From: PRS1 sp965250265
GTDB lineage: Bacteria > Bacteroidota > Bacteroidia > Flavobacteriales > Flavobacteriaceae
DNA: 64,000 bases
Assembly (NCBI GenBank): GCA_965250265.1
Contig: CBDFNO010000015.1
Location: 1 to 64,000 of the forward strand
Direction: 5' to 3'
Every line of letters starts with the position of its first letter. Position 1 is the stretch's first letter. The notes under the pieces are model-generated. The model made no database searches. It was not told where the DNA came from and worked only from the letters and a program-made list of their open reading frames with translations. This document shows positions 26,266 through 36,048 of the stretch, piece after piece. A program made the position numbers and the translations under genes.

Positions 26266-27893
26266 TCTAACACATCTACCAATGGTTTTCCTGTAGCACC
26301 ATTTGGGAAACTAATTCCAAGTAATGCCGCCATTGTAGGTGCAATATCTACAATTCTTGTTTTTGTTAAAGTGCTTCCATGTTTTATTCCTTTTCCAAAA
26401 AACAGCAAAGGAACATGTGTATCGTAGTTCAATCCTGTACCATGTGTAGACCCTTTTTGACCGTATGATATCACTGCTGGGTCCATTACTATAACTACAT
26501 CACCCGAACGTTTTTGATTAAACCCATTTTCTACAAGAGAACCAATTCCTTTTGAGTAATTCCCTTTTTGTAATTCAGTTCTTGTAAATACGTTATTAAC
26601 TTGTGGAAATTGAAGCACAAAATTTGCTAATTCTCTTTCTAGTTGTGATGCATTAATCTTTAACTTATCAAGTACTCCATAATCAAAAAAGAGCTGATTG
26701 TTGGATATGGATTCTAATAATGAATCTGATCTATATTTATTTACCATAAAAGCTTCCAATGCTTCAACAAATTTACTATCGAAATAACCTGAAGGAATAT
26801 TAACCGACTTCAAATAATTTGGAACATGAACAGCTCCATGGTCTGCAGTTAAAAACACCGTATATTCCCCTTTTCCTACTTTTTCATCTAATGCATTTAA
26901 TAATCGTTCAATGTCTTTATCCAACCTAATATAAGTATCTTCGATTTCTTTAGAGTTTACACCAAAATAATGACCTACATAATCTGTGCTCGAAAAACTA
27001 ACTGTAAACACATCTGTTATATCATCTTGTCCCAATTGTTCACCATCTATAGCAGCGATAGCAAAATCAGTAGTAATGCTGTTTCCAAAAGGCGATACTT
27101 TTAATATTTCAAAATTTCTATTTTTATCTTTTAAAGCTGACAGATCGTATGGAAATGTTGCCGTTTTTTTACCATTATATATATTCTCAAAGCTGTTTAA
27201 ATCACTTCCACTTTCCGTATAAGTATTAATATCATAAAGTGTATTCCATGTTTTAAAATAAGATTCAACTACATAAGAATCATTAAAATCTTTAACCCAT
27301 TTTGGCAAGTCATTCATATAAAATGTACTCGAAATCCAATGCCCTTCTTGATCGCCTTGAAACCAATATGCTGCATTTGCAGTATGTCCTGCAGGAAGTA
27401 TTGCCCCACGATCTTTAATTGAGATTCCAATAGTTTTACCTTGCATTTGAGTAAATAACCTATTCTCGTCAGCAAAAGTTGTTGTTTTCATTCTATGGGG
27501 AGACATTTGTCCTGCTGCACTGGTGGTTCCAACAGATTGTACAGAGTCATCTCCTGCACAATAGACATCTTTTTTTGCTTCTTTATCATACCAATCATTA
27601 CTAATTATTCCATGATTTTTTGGTGTTGTACCAGTATAAATCGATGCATGTCCGGGTCCTGTATATGTTGGTATATAATTAAAATGATTGTTTTTGCAAT
27701 TAAATCCTTCATTTACCATTCGCTTAAAACCACCTTCTCCATATTTATTATAAAATCGAGTTAAATACTCATATCGCATCTGGTCGACCACAATACCTAC
27801 AACTAATTTTGGATTACTAGATGTTTCAATATTTTGAGCAAGGCAGAGGTTACTTAAGATTATTAAACCTAAAATAGAAATCGTTTTCTTCAT
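26262..27893 (-). CDS. Secreted alkaline phosphatase, PafA-like
   Basis: The protein belongs to the nucleotide pyrophosphatase/phosphodiesterase branch of the alkaline phosphatase superfamily. Marks are VGIVVDQMRYEYLTRF with the first metal Asp, GHASIYTGTTPKNHG with the nucleophile Thr, DYVGHYFGVNSKE, TADHGAVHVPN, and GSTHGTGLNYDTHVPLL with the last metal His. This is the PafA pattern of calcium-independent flavobacterial phosphatases. I place the start at 27893 because the following residues form a clean signal peptide (KKTISILGLIILSNLCLAQ); an in-frame TTG at 27920 is less likely. It probably releases phosphate from organic esters in the periplasm. Confidence 0.9.
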   Translation of the reverse strand: MKKTISILGLIILSNLCLAQNIETSSNPKLVVGIVVDQMRYEYLTRFYNKYGEGGFKRMVNEGFNCKNNHFNYIPTYTGPGHASIYTGTTPKNHGIISNDWYDKEAKKDVYCAGDDSVQSVGTTSAAGQMSPHRMKTTTFADENRLFTQMQGKTIGISIKDRGAILPAGHTANAAYWFQGDQEGHWISSTFYMNDLPKWVKDFNDSYVVESYFKTWNTLYDINTYTESGSDLNSFENIYNGKKTATFPYDLSALKDKNRNFEILKVSPFGNSITTDFAIAAIDGEQLGQDDITDVFTVSFSSTDYVGHYFGVNSKEIEDTYIRLDKDIERLLNALDEKVGKGEYTVFLTADHGAVHVPNYLKSVNIPSGYFDSKFVEALEAFMVNKYRSDSLLESISNNQLFFDYGVLDKLKINASQLERELANFVLQFPQVNNVFTRTELQKGNYSKGIGSLVENGFNQKRSGDVVIVMDPAVISYGQKGSTHGTGLNYDTHVPLLFFGKGIKHGSTLTKTRIVDIAPTMAALLGISFPNGATGKPLVDVLD

Positions 27894-28001
27894 TTTTTTA
27901 ATTAGTAAAGATTGACTCAAAAATAAAGATTTTAATCTTTCTTATTTTAAATAATCATTAAATAATAGTATTTTTTTACTTTAGCAGGAACTTATTTGCT
28001 T

Positions 28002-28739
28002 ATGAATTACCTCCAAAGTATTGGTCTTTATTTTTTAATGATAAGAGAAATGTTTCGCAAACCAACAAAATGGTCTGTAATGAAGCGTCTTATCTTAAAA
28101 GACATTGACGATCTTATAATAGATTCGTTAGGTATTGTTGCATTTATTGCTTTTTTTGTGGGTGGAGTTGTTACTATACAAACAGCCTTAAATATTAGTA
28201 ACCCTTTAATACCAAAATATTTAGTTGGTTTTGCTACACGACAATCCATAGTTTTAGAATTTGCACCTACATTTATTTCTATTATCATGGCAGGAAAAGT
28301 TGGTTCATTTATTACTTCCAGTATTGGTACTATGAGAGTCACAGAGCAAATTGATGCTTTAGAAGTTATGGGAATTAATTCCATAAACTATTTAGTATTT
28401 CCTAAAACTATTGCTCTTTTATTATATCCTTTTGCTATTTCTATTGCTATTTTTTTAGGAATTATTGGTGGTATGGCTGCCTGTGTTTATGGCGGATTTA
28501 CAACTCTTGAAGATTATATTTCGGGAGTACAAATGGATTTTACCCCGTTTCATATGACCTATGCTTTTATTAAAACTTATGTGTTTGCTTTTTTATTAGC
28601 TACCATACCATCATTTCATGGATATTATATGAAAGGCGGATCTCTAGAAGTTGGTAAAGCCAGTACAACAGCATTTGTATGGACAAGTGTCATGATTATT
28701 CTTTTAAATTATATATTAACAGATATGTTATTAGGCTAA
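28002..28739 (+). CDS. MlaE-type ABC transporter permease
   Basis: The 245-residue membrane protein belongs to the MlaE/TrbH-like permease family of lipid transporters. It has five or six hydrophobic segments and the conserved blocks RQSIVLEFAPTFISIIMAGKVGS and EQIDALEVMGINSINYLVFP. Such permeases move phospholipids between membranes with an MlaF ATPase and an MlaD MCE protein; only the ATPase is present here. I choose the ATG at 28002 over the TTG at 27996. The stop codon shares its last base with the ATPase start. Confidence 0.9.
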   Translation: MNYLQSIGLYFLMIREMFRKPTKWSVMKRLILKDIDDLIIDSLGIVAFIAFFVGGVVTIQTALNISNPLIPKYLVGFATRQSIVLEFAPTFISIIMAGKVGSFITSSIGTMRVTEQIDALEVMGINSINYLVFPKTIALLLYPFAISIAIFLGIIGGMAACVYGGFTTLEDYISGVQMDFTPFHMTYAFIKTYVFAFLLATIPSFHGYYMKGGSLEVGKASTTAFVWTSVMIILLNYILTDMLLG

Positions 28740-29506
28740 TGATAGAAATTAAGGACCTATGTAAATCGTTTGGAGATGCACAAGTATTAAAAGGTATAAG
28801 TACTTCTTTTGAAAAAGGGAAAACAAACCTCATCATTGGGCAAAGTGGCTCGGGAAAGACTGTTTTATTAAAATGTCTGTTAGGATTATTCGATTACGAA
28901 AGAGGAAGTATTTCGTATGATGGTAAAATCTATTCCCAATTATCCAATGATCAAAAACGTGACTTGCGTGCTGAAATAGGAATGTTGTTTCAAGGTGGTG
29001 CATTATTCGATTCTATGACCATTGCCGAAAATGTGATGTTTCCATTAAGAATGTTTACAAATATGAGTAAAGGCGAAATGGAAGATCGCGTTAATTTTGT
29101 TTTAAAGCGTGTAAATCTTGTTGATGCACATCATAAAATGCCTAGTGAAGCTTCTGGTGGTATGCAAAAACGTGTTGCTATTGCTAGAGCAATTGTAAAT
29201 AACCCTAAATACTTGTTTTGCGACGAACCAAACTCTGGACTCGACCCAAAGACTGCTATTGTAATCGACAACCTTATCCAGGAAATTACGGACGAATATA
29301 ATATTACAACGGTTATTAATTCTCACGACATGAATTCGGTTATGCAAATTGGCGAGACCATCATATTTTTAAAAGACGGTTATAAAGCATGGGAAGGTTC
29401 TAATAAGACCATTTTTAAAACCGATAACGAAGTTGTTACCGACTTTGTGTATTCTTCAGATTTAATGAAGAAGGTCCGCCAAATGTATATAGAAGAGAAG
29501 CAATAA
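28739..29506 (+). CDS. MlaF-type ABC transporter ATP-binding protein
   Basis: The 255-residue ATPase has Walker A GQSGSGKTV near residue 33, the Q loop LFQGGALFDSMT, the signature ASGGMQKRVAIARA and Walker B YLFCDEPNSGLDP, all typical of the MlaF/Ttg2A group that pairs with MlaE permeases. The start at 28739 gives MIEIKDLCKSFG and overlaps the permease stop as TAATG, so translation is coupled. No MCE-domain gene follows; the partner must lie elsewhere. Confidence 0.92.
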   Translation: MIEIKDLCKSFGDAQVLKGISTSFEKGKTNLIIGQSGSGKTVLLKCLLGLFDYERGSISYDGKIYSQLSNDQKRDLRAEIGMLFQGGALFDSMTIAENVMFPLRMFTNMSKGEMEDRVNFVLKRVNLVDAHHKMPSEASGGMQKRVAIARAIVNNPKYLFCDEPNSGLDPKTAIVIDNLIQEITDEYNITTVINSHDMNSVMQIGETIIFLKDGYKAWEGSNKTIFKTDNEVVTDFVYSSDLMKKVRQMYIEEKQ

Positions 29507-30967
29507 TTAATTCACTCTTCTAACCACAAGTGTATCTAAATTCAATTTCACTTTTAGCCAACGCTCCAGCTTGTCTTTATCTTTAATAATAATGTCTTGG
29601 GTCGACAATGAATCGTACCATTTTGCCGTGAATACCGAAATGGTATCCATTTTAGTAAAATTGGATGTGATAACATTTGAATATGAAAATTGCTCTATAT
29701 TTTCATAATTAATTTTTACTTCTGCTGTTAGTTCTTCAAATGCAATATAATTGCGTTCTAATTTAGACAATTGAGTCACCTTCTTTTCTAAAAACTGAAT
29801 TTTTTGCGTTTGTGAAAGTAGGTCTAACGAATCTCTGGAACGCAACTCTTCCATATATTTTAGATTATCAATATTTTTAGATTTATTCTGATTCAATTTA
29901 AATTCAGTATTAATTAGAGCTCTGTAATCTTTCATCCTGTTTCTTAACAATGATTCTGTCGATTCTGGAACTTCATCCAATCCAAATGTATTTAGCTCTA
30001 TAGATGAAGTGCCATCATGAGAGTATTTATAAATGGCATTCTTTTTAATATATTCCGAATGTGGTAATGTTTTTAATTCATTTTCAACAAAACTTCTGGC
30101 ATCCTTATTAAAATTACTTTCATTCAAGACATTTATAAAGGTCCAAATAGCAGGAACCATAACAACTAATGCTAATAGCGATGCTAATCTTGCAATAAGT
30201 TTACGCTTTTTAGAATTAGCATATTTTATCATTGGAAATCGGAGCACTTTCAATACAATAAAAGTTGCTAAAGCAATAAAAATAGTGTTAATGGTAAATA
30301 AATACATCGCTCCAAAAAAGTATTCCCAATTGCCCTTTGCTAGTCCATAACCTGCAGTACATAATGGCGGCATTAAAGCGGTAGCAATGGCAACACCAAA
30401 AATTACGGAAGCAATCGTTCCTTTTTTGGTTCGTGCAATTATTAATGCCAAACCACCAAAAAATGCGATAAGCACATCTCTAATATCTGGACGAGTACGA
30501 GCAAATAGTTCTGATGTTTCTTCACTTAATGGAAATAGCCAAAAGAATAAAAATGCTGTTAATAAACTTAAAATCACCATGGTTGTCAAGTTTATTAAAG
30601 ACTTACGCAACACATCAATATCATTAATGGCTATAGATAGACCAACCCCAAGAATAGGTCCCATTAAAGGCGAAATAAGCATTGCTCCAATAACAACTGC
30701 AGTCGAATTTGCATTAAGTCCAACAGATGCTACGAAAATTGAACATACTAAAATCCAGGCTGTTGCGCCTTTAAAAGGGACATCAATTTTTATTGCTTCA
30801 ATAGTGGTATCCCTATCGGTATCCTGACGGAAATCTAATAACTCGTTCAAGAACTGTTTTAAACTATCAAATAAACCTTTTGCATCTTCTCTTACAGCCT
30901 TTTTAGAGTCTTCTACGGCTTGTTCTTGTGTCTCCTCTTCAGAAAAATTAAATTTATTCTCTTCCAT
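29507..30967 (-). CDS. DUF389 family membrane protein
   Basis: The protein matches the DUF389 (TIGR00341-type) family, whose function is not established. Residues 65-280 contain six or so membrane helices with the typical ANSTAVVIGAMLISPLMGPILG and ATALMPPLCTAGYGLA blocks. The C-terminal 190 residues are soluble, Lys/Glu-rich and partly coiled coil (SQTQKIQFLEKKVTQLSKLE). The N-terminus is an acidic cytosolic stretch. It ends 1 base from the convergent ATPase gene and lies 2 bases after the guanylyltransferase gene, so it may be co-transcribed with it. Confidence 0.85.
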   Translation of the reverse strand: MEENKFNFSEEETQEQAVEDSKKAVREDAKGLFDSLKQFLNELLDFRQDTDRDTTIEAIKIDVPFKGATAWILVCSIFVASVGLNANSTAVVIGAMLISPLMGPILGVGLSIAINDIDVLRKSLINLTTMVILSLLTAFLFFWLFPLSEETSELFARTRPDIRDVLIAFFGGLALIIARTKKGTIASVIFGVAIATALMPPLCTAGYGLAKGNWEYFFGAMYLFTINTIFIALATFIVLKVLRFPMIKYANSKKRKLIARLASLLALVVMVPAIWTFINVLNESNFNKDARSFVENELKTLPHSEYIKKNAIYKYSHDGTSSIELNTFGLDEVPESTESLLRNRMKDYRALINTEFKLNQNKSKNIDNLKYMEELRSRDSLDLLSQTQKIQFLEKKVTQLSKLERNYIAFEELTAEVKINYENIEQFSYSNVITSNFTKMDTISVFTAKWYDSLSTQDIIIKDKDKLERWLKVKLNLDTLVVRRVN

Positions 30968-30969
30968 TA

Positions 30970-32049
30970 TTATGTATACTTTTCTCCAAATTTGTCTTTA
31001 ACCTTTTGAAGTATTTTTTTGATGTCTTGCTCTTTTGTTTTAGGGACAATAAGCAAAACCTCATCATTATCGACAATAATATAATTGTCCAAACCATCAA
31101 TAACTACAAACTTTCCTTTTTTTGTTCTAATAATATTTCCTGTTGCATTTTCGGCTAAAGATTTTGCATTTAGGATAGCATTATTATGTCCATCTTTCTG
31201 GAGTTTATCATATAGACTTCCCCAGGTTCCTAGATCGTTCCAATCAAATTCGGCTGGAAGCACAAATACATTTTTTGATGTTTCCATAATAGCATAATCC
31301 ACCGAAATATTTTCGGCTTTACCATAATTATCACGCACAAAATCGTCTTCTAAATCAGTGTTATAAACATCTATTCCTTTTTCAAACAAATCGTATAAGT
31401 CTGGTTGATTATTTTGGAATGCTTTTATAACGCTATTTACACTCCACATAAAAATTCCTGCATTCCAAAGAAAATTACCTTGTGCAATAAACTCTTTTGC
31501 TTTATCGTAATCTGGCTTTTCGGTAAATTGATTTACCGCTTTTATTTCTTCATTCGAAGATTTATCATACTCTATATAACCATAACCTGTATTTGGAAAC
31601 GTTGGTGTAATACCAAGAGTCATTAAAGCATCATTTTGAGAACAAAAATCGAATGATTGTTGCGCATTTTTAGTAAATGCATTCTCATCTTCAATCCAAT
31701 GATCACTAGGAGCAACAATCATAAGTGCATCTGGGTTTTCTTTTTTAATCTTTAAAGACGCATATAAAATACAGGGTGCAGTATTTCGCATAGCAGGTTC
31801 TAAAACCACTTGGCGTTTAGTAACTTCAGGCAATTGCTGAAACACCAAATCGTTATAACCCTCATTGGTTAAAATGAAAATATTTTTACTTGGAATTAAT
31901 AGACTTAAACGACTAAAGGTTTTTTGTAAAAGAGTCTCTCCAGTTCCTAACATATCGTGAAACTGTTTAGGGAAATTTTGAGTACTTACTGGCCAAAATC
32001 GAGAACCAACTCCTCCAGCCATTAATATGGCGTAATAATTTTTATTCAT
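30970..32049 (-). CDS. manC: Mannose-1-phosphate guanylyltransferase
   Basis: The enzyme makes GDP-mannose from mannose 1-phosphate and GTP, for surface polysaccharides and glycans. The 359-residue protein has the nucleotidyltransferase start MAGGVGSRFWPVS, the MIVAPSDHWIEDE motif, GYGYIEYD and TEKPDYDKAKEFI. It is the short form: the C-terminal phosphomannose isomerase domain of bifunctional ManC is absent. It overlaps the sprT-like gene by 8 bases. Confidence 0.93.
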   Translation of the reverse strand: MNKNYYAILMAGGVGSRFWPVSTQNFPKQFHDMLGTGETLLQKTFSRLSLLIPSKNIFILTNEGYNDLVFQQLPEVTKRQVVLEPAMRNTAPCILYASLKIKKENPDALMIVAPSDHWIEDENAFTKNAQQSFDFCSQNDALMTLGITPTFPNTGYGYIEYDKSSNEEIKAVNQFTEKPDYDKAKEFIAQGNFLWNAGIFMWSVNSVIKAFQNNQPDLYDLFEKGIDVYNTDLEDDFVRDNYGKAENISVDYAIMETSKNVFVLPAEFDWNDLGTWGSLYDKLQKDGHNNAILNAKSLAENATGNIIRTKKGKFVVIDGLDNYIIVDNDEVLLIVPKTKEQDIKKILQKVKDKFGEKYT

Positions 32050-32665
32050 TAATTATTTCTTTTGTCATTTCGTTTAAAATTTCAACCTCTGCATTTGGAT
32101 TGAAAAGATACAACTTTCCTGTATTATTCTCAATACATTCAAAACGCTTTACACGCTTGTTCCCTTTTGTAAACACTTTTCCGTTATAGAGCTTAAATAC
32201 ACTCCCAAAAGGCACTTCAAAAATATACGTTTTATCGTTTGGTAGGTCAAATTGTTTTAAAGCTAAAGCTAATTTTGAATCTGTATCGCTTGTTGCTTTA
32301 GGATTTTTAAAGTGACTTGCAATAAGTGGTAATAATTCTATTGGAAAAATTTCTGGATTTATAAAAGGTAACATAAGATGTTGAAAGCTACGCTTCCACT
32401 CAATTCCATGGGGTTTTATAAACCTGCCAAATTGCTTATAGGCTTCAAAATGAGCAATCTCATGAATTAATGTGATTAAAAATCGATAAGAATTTAAGTT
32501 TGAATTTATTGTTATTTGATGCTTCCCGTTTGGCAATCTTTTATAATCACCATGACGTGTTTTACGCTCCTTTTTAATTTTAATAGTTAAATTATCATGC
32601 TTTAAAAGATGCAAGACTTCTTGAAAAGCTTGTTGTGGAATGTATTGTTGAAGCGTGTTTTGCAT
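32042..32665 (-). CDS. SprT-like metalloprotease-domain protein
   Basis: The 207-residue protein has LIHEIAHFEAY near residue 66, the HExxH zinc motif of the SprT family, followed by KPHGIEWKRSFQ, where the third His ligand sits. Bacterial SprT proteins are little studied; the eukaryotic relative SPRTN cuts DNA-protein cross-links. There is no signal peptide, so it acts in the cytosol. It starts the unit sprT-like, manC, DUF389. Confidence 0.88.
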   Translation of the reverse strand: MQNTLQQYIPQQAFQEVLHLLKHDNLTIKIKKERKTRHGDYKRLPNGKHQITINSNLNSYRFLITLIHEIAHFEAYKQFGRFIKPHGIEWKRSFQHLMLPFINPEIFPIELLPLIASHFKNPKATSDTDSKLALALKQFDLPNDKTYIFEVPFGSVFKLYNGKVFTKGNKRVKRFECIENNTGKLYLFNPNAEVEILNEMTKEIINE

Positions 32666-32765
32666 TATAGCAAAAATAGTGGTTTATAATACTTAAACAG
32701 AAAAAAACCTTTAATTTAGTTTTTATTTCATATTGAGATCAATTGAATTGAAAACAAGTAAAGTT

Positions 32766-33935
32766 ATGAGTAAAGTAAAATGGGTACTTCCAATAATTGT
32801 AATTTCCCAGTTTTGCTGTACCTCTTTATGGTTTGCTGGTAATGGAGTTATGAATGATTTGGTAAACTCGTTTCAACTCAATACAAATTTATTAGGTTAT
32901 TTAACTTCATCTGTACAATTAGGATTTATTACAGGAACACTAGTTTTTGCACTTTTAACTATAGCCGATCGCTATTCACCATCAAAAGTATTCTTTATTT
33001 GTGCAGTAATTGGAAGTCTATTTAACCTTGGAGTCATTCTTGAAAATAATACAGTTTCAAGCCTTTTATCATTTAGATTTCTCACCGGTTTTTTTCTTGC
33101 AGGAATCTATCCAGTGGGAATGAAAATTGCAGCAGATTATTATCAGAAAGGTCTAGGTAAATCATTAGGTTTTCTTGTTGGTGCTCTTGTTATTGGAACA
33201 GCATTTCCTCATTTATTAAAAGGACTTACTATTGGATTTCCTTGGCATTTAGTTATCATTTTTACATCTTCAATAGCTTGTTTGGGAGGTCTATTAATGT
33301 TGCTTTTTGTTCCTAATGGGCCTTATAGAAAGTTAAGTCAAAAATTCGATTTTAGTGCATGGCTTAACGTTTTTAAAATCAAGAAATTTCGTTCAGCAGC
33401 ATTTGGATATTTTGGACATATGTGGGAACTCTATGCGTTTTGGGCATTTGTTCCAGTAATTTTGAAAAGCTATTCTGTAGCTCATCCAAGTGTAACATTT
33501 AATATTCCTGTACTATCTTTTATCATAATAGGTGTTGGTGGCATTGCATGTGTTATTGGAGGTTATCTATCTCAATTATTTGGAGCTAAAAAAATAGCAT
33601 CAACTGCACTTTTATTATCCTGCATTTGTTGTCTAATTTCACCTTTTTTATTAAGTATTAATTCAAGTTCTATACTTATTATTTTTCTGATTTTCTGGGG
33701 AATGGTAGTGATTGCAGATTCTCCTTTATTTTCTACGCTAGTGGCTCAAAATGCTTTAGCAGAATCAAAAGGCACAGCATTGACTATAGTAAATTGTATT
33801 GGATTTTCAATTACTATCTTAAGTATTCAGTTGATTAATATGCTTAATGTTTCCTGGAATCCAAAATATGTTTATATCGTTCTAGCTTTTGGTCCTATTT
33901 TAGGATTAATTGCCTTATATGAGAAAAAGAATTAA
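32766..33935 (+). CDS. MFS transporter
   Basis: The protein has about twelve membrane helices in two halves separated by a hydrophilic loop near residue 190, the MFS layout. I place the start at 32766 (MSKVKWVLP) because it begins just before the first helix; a TTG at 32733 would add 11 polar residues. The next gene encodes a D-amino-acid PLP enzyme only 4 bases away, which suggests that the substrate is an amino or hydroxyamino acid. That is inference from context. Confidence 0.87.
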   Translation: MSKVKWVLPIIVISQFCCTSLWFAGNGVMNDLVNSFQLNTNLLGYLTSSVQLGFITGTLVFALLTIADRYSPSKVFFICAVIGSLFNLGVILENNTVSSLLSFRFLTGFFLAGIYPVGMKIAADYYQKGLGKSLGFLVGALVIGTAFPHLLKGLTIGFPWHLVIIFTSSIACLGGLLMLLFVPNGPYRKLSQKFDFSAWLNVFKIKKFRSAAFGYFGHMWELYAFWAFVPVILKSYSVAHPSVTFNIPVLSFIIIGVGGIACVIGGYLSQLFGAKKIASTALLLSCICCLISPFLLSINSSSILIIFLIFWGMVVIADSPLFSTLVAQNALAESKGTALTIVNCIGFSITILSIQLINMLNVSWNPKYVYIVLAFGPILGLIALYEKKN

Positions 33936-33939
33936 AATT

Positions 33940-35037
33940 ATGATGATTACCAAACCAACTTTACTACTCGATGAATATAAATGCAAAAAAAACATTCAAA
34001 ATATGTTCTCAAAATCTCAACTACATAATGTTGCATTGAGGCCACATTTTAAAACGCATCAATCTTTAGAAATTGGAAAATGGTTTAAAGAAGTTGGTGT
34101 AAATAAAATAACCGTATCATCGCTTGAAATGGCTAGCTATTTTGCTTCGGAATGGAATGACATTACTGTCGCTTTTCCTGTTAATATATTAGAGATTGAA
34201 ACGATTAATTCTCTCGCACAAAAGATTAAACTAAACCTTTTAATTGAATCAAAAGAAACCGCGTTATATCTAAATAAAAATTTAAAATATGAAGTTGATT
34301 TTTTTATTAAAATTAATGTTGGAAATAATAGAACAGGTCTTGTCTATTCTGATGTTGAATCCATTGATAGTATATTAGAAATTACTAAAGATTCTACTTT
34401 TTTATATTTTAAAGGTTATTTAGGTCATGCTGGTCAAACTTATGCTTGTAAAGGTAAAAGTGAAGTTGTTGATGAACATCAAAAAAGTAAAAGTAAACTT
34501 ATACGCTTAAAGGACATTTACAAAACACGATATCCTGATTTAATATTATCGTATGGAGATACTCCAAGTTGTAGTTTGGCTGACGATTTTGCAGGAATTG
34601 ATGAAATGCGTCCAGGAAATTTTGCGTTTTACGATTTGGTGCAATATCAAATTGGAGCCTGCGCAGTTCATCAAATTGCAGTTGCAATGGCTTGTCCAAT
34701 TGTTGCCATTCATAAAAATAGAAATGAAATTGTGGTATATGGAGGTGGTATTCATTTTTCAAAAGATAGAATGACAGATGAAAATGATGACGTCATTTAT
34801 GGTAAAGTTGCAAAACAAGAAGGAAATGGTTGGAGTGATCTAGTCCCAAAAATGATTGTTAGAGGTTTATCACAAGAACATGGAATTGTTAAAGTTCCAG
34901 ATTCTGAAATTGATAATTACAAGATTGGAGATGCTTTAATTATTCTGCCAATACACTCTTGCATGACTGCTAATTTGATGAAACACTATTTAACTTTGGA
35001 TAGTAGAGAAATATCTATGTTTAATAGTACTATTTAA
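33940..35037 (+). CDS. D-threonine aldolase/D-serine dehydratase-like PLP enzyme
   Basis: The protein is a fold-type III PLP enzyme of the DSD1/D-TA family: N-terminal alanine-racemase-like barrel with LRPHFKTHQSLEI, whose Lys binds PLP, and a C-terminal beta domain with LSQEHGIV and PIHSCMTANL, the His and Cys that bind the metal ion. These enzymes cleave or dehydrate D-threo-3-hydroxyamino acids; aldolase and dehydratase cannot be separated by eye. I use ATG 33940; a TTG at 33910 would overlap the transporter gene. The pair with the MFS gene suggests use of an imported D-amino acid. Confidence 0.88.
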   Translation: MMITKPTLLLDEYKCKKNIQNMFSKSQLHNVALRPHFKTHQSLEIGKWFKEVGVNKITVSSLEMASYFASEWNDITVAFPVNILEIETINSLAQKIKLNLLIESKETALYLNKNLKYEVDFFIKINVGNNRTGLVYSDVESIDSILEITKDSTFLYFKGYLGHAGQTYACKGKSEVVDEHQKSKSKLIRLKDIYKTRYPDLILSYGDTPSCSLADDFAGIDEMRPGNFAFYDLVQYQIGACAVHQIAVAMACPIVAIHKNRNEIVVYGGGIHFSKDRMTDENDDVIYGKVAKQEGNGWSDLVPKMIVRGLSQEHGIVKVPDSEIDNYKIGDALIILPIHSCMTANLMKHYLTLDSREISMFNSTI

Positions 35038-35067
35038 AACCCACTAAGTGTGAGCTCAATGGGTTTT
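35036..35067. terminator. Bidirectional terminator between convergent genes
   Basis: An 8-bp stem (35036-35043 with 35060-35067) lies between the convergent PLP-enzyme and DUF4349 genes. The arms begin and end in A and T runs, so it can serve both strands. Confidence 0.7.
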
Positions 35068-35072
35068 AACGT

Positions 35073-35915
35073 TTAATTTCTTATTTTCTTTCTAATAAAA
35101 AAGAATAGTAGTGCACCGAGAATTAACAAAGGCCAAATATGAATTAACCCTAAAACAATACCTTCTACAATTTCCCATCCAAAATTTAAGCCTTCCTTGG
35201 TTTTTGACCCAAATGTTTTTGAATAACTTTCTGGCTCTTCCTTATAATCAACGGTTTCATACAAATCTATTTGTATCGTGCTATATGCTATTTTGCTTGT
35301 TAGATATTTTAAGCGCCCTTGAACAGATTCGATTTCTTCTTGAATAATACCGAGCTTTTCTTCGGTAGCTAAAATATCTTTTACTGTTTTAGCATTTTTC
35401 CGCAAAACAGATTCGTAACGTTGCTTTACTTCTAATTTGGTTTTAAGACGCGTTTCGAGATCAATATATTCTTCTGTCACATCTTTTGTTGTAATGTTTT
35501 CGTACTCCACAAAATCTGCTACATTGTTAATAGAATCCATCAAAACATTAAAATGCTGTCGTGGCACTTTTACAGTAAATCTATTTTCGATATTATACAA
35601 GTTGTTTTGAAAACGCAAATCGGAAATATAAGCACTATACTTTTCTGCAAATTCTTTTATTTTTTGCGTAGCGACTTTTACATTTTTCACCTTATATCTC
35701 GCACTTGCAGATTTAATGATTTTTAAATCTATTTCAAGATTTATTGCAACATCATCACTTGCATAATTTTCAAATGCAAAAGCATCTTCTGTTACATCAA
35801 CAGAACTAATAGATAAATTTTCATCTTTTGGTGATTGATTACATGACAAAAATCCAAAAAGGAATACTGCTGTAGCGCTAATTTTTAGTACTAATTTTAA
35901 TTGTTTTGAGTTCAT
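35073..35915 (-). CDS. DUF4349 family lipoprotein
   Basis: The 280-residue protein has a lipoprotein signal ending at LFGFLSC (Cys about residue 25), the DUF4349 body with RYKVKNVKVATQKIKEFAEK and YENITTKDVTEEYIDLETRL, a coiled-coil segment (KTVKDILATEEKLGIIQEEI), and a C-terminal membrane helix WPLLILGALLFFFIRKK. The combination of a lipid anchor and a C-terminal helix is typical of this family in Bacteroidota. Function is unknown. Confidence 0.85.
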   Translation of the reverse strand: MNSKQLKLVLKISATAVFLFGFLSCNQSPKDENLSISSVDVTEDAFAFENYASDDVAINLEIDLKIIKSASARYKVKNVKVATQKIKEFAEKYSAYISDLRFQNNLYNIENRFTVKVPRQHFNVLMDSINNVADFVEYENITTKDVTEEYIDLETRLKTKLEVKQRYESVLRKNAKTVKDILATEEKLGIIQEEIESVQGRLKYLTSKIAYSTIQIDLYETVDYKEEPESYSKTFGSKTKEGLNFGWEIVEGIVLGLIHIWPLLILGALLFFFIRKKIRN

Positions 35916-36048
35916 AATTTTATATTTTTAAGAATTATAAGAGCAAACTTATTTAGAAATGCTTGTTGCCTTTTGAAAAGCTCTTGCAATACATTTGTAA
36001 ATTATTTTACAATTTATATTTATCTGTTTTTCAATATATTATGCTAAT

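Noticed and set aside
34499..34774. Three short overlapping open frames inside the PLP-enzyme gene
   Set aside because: All are in alternative frames of a gene with clear family motifs.
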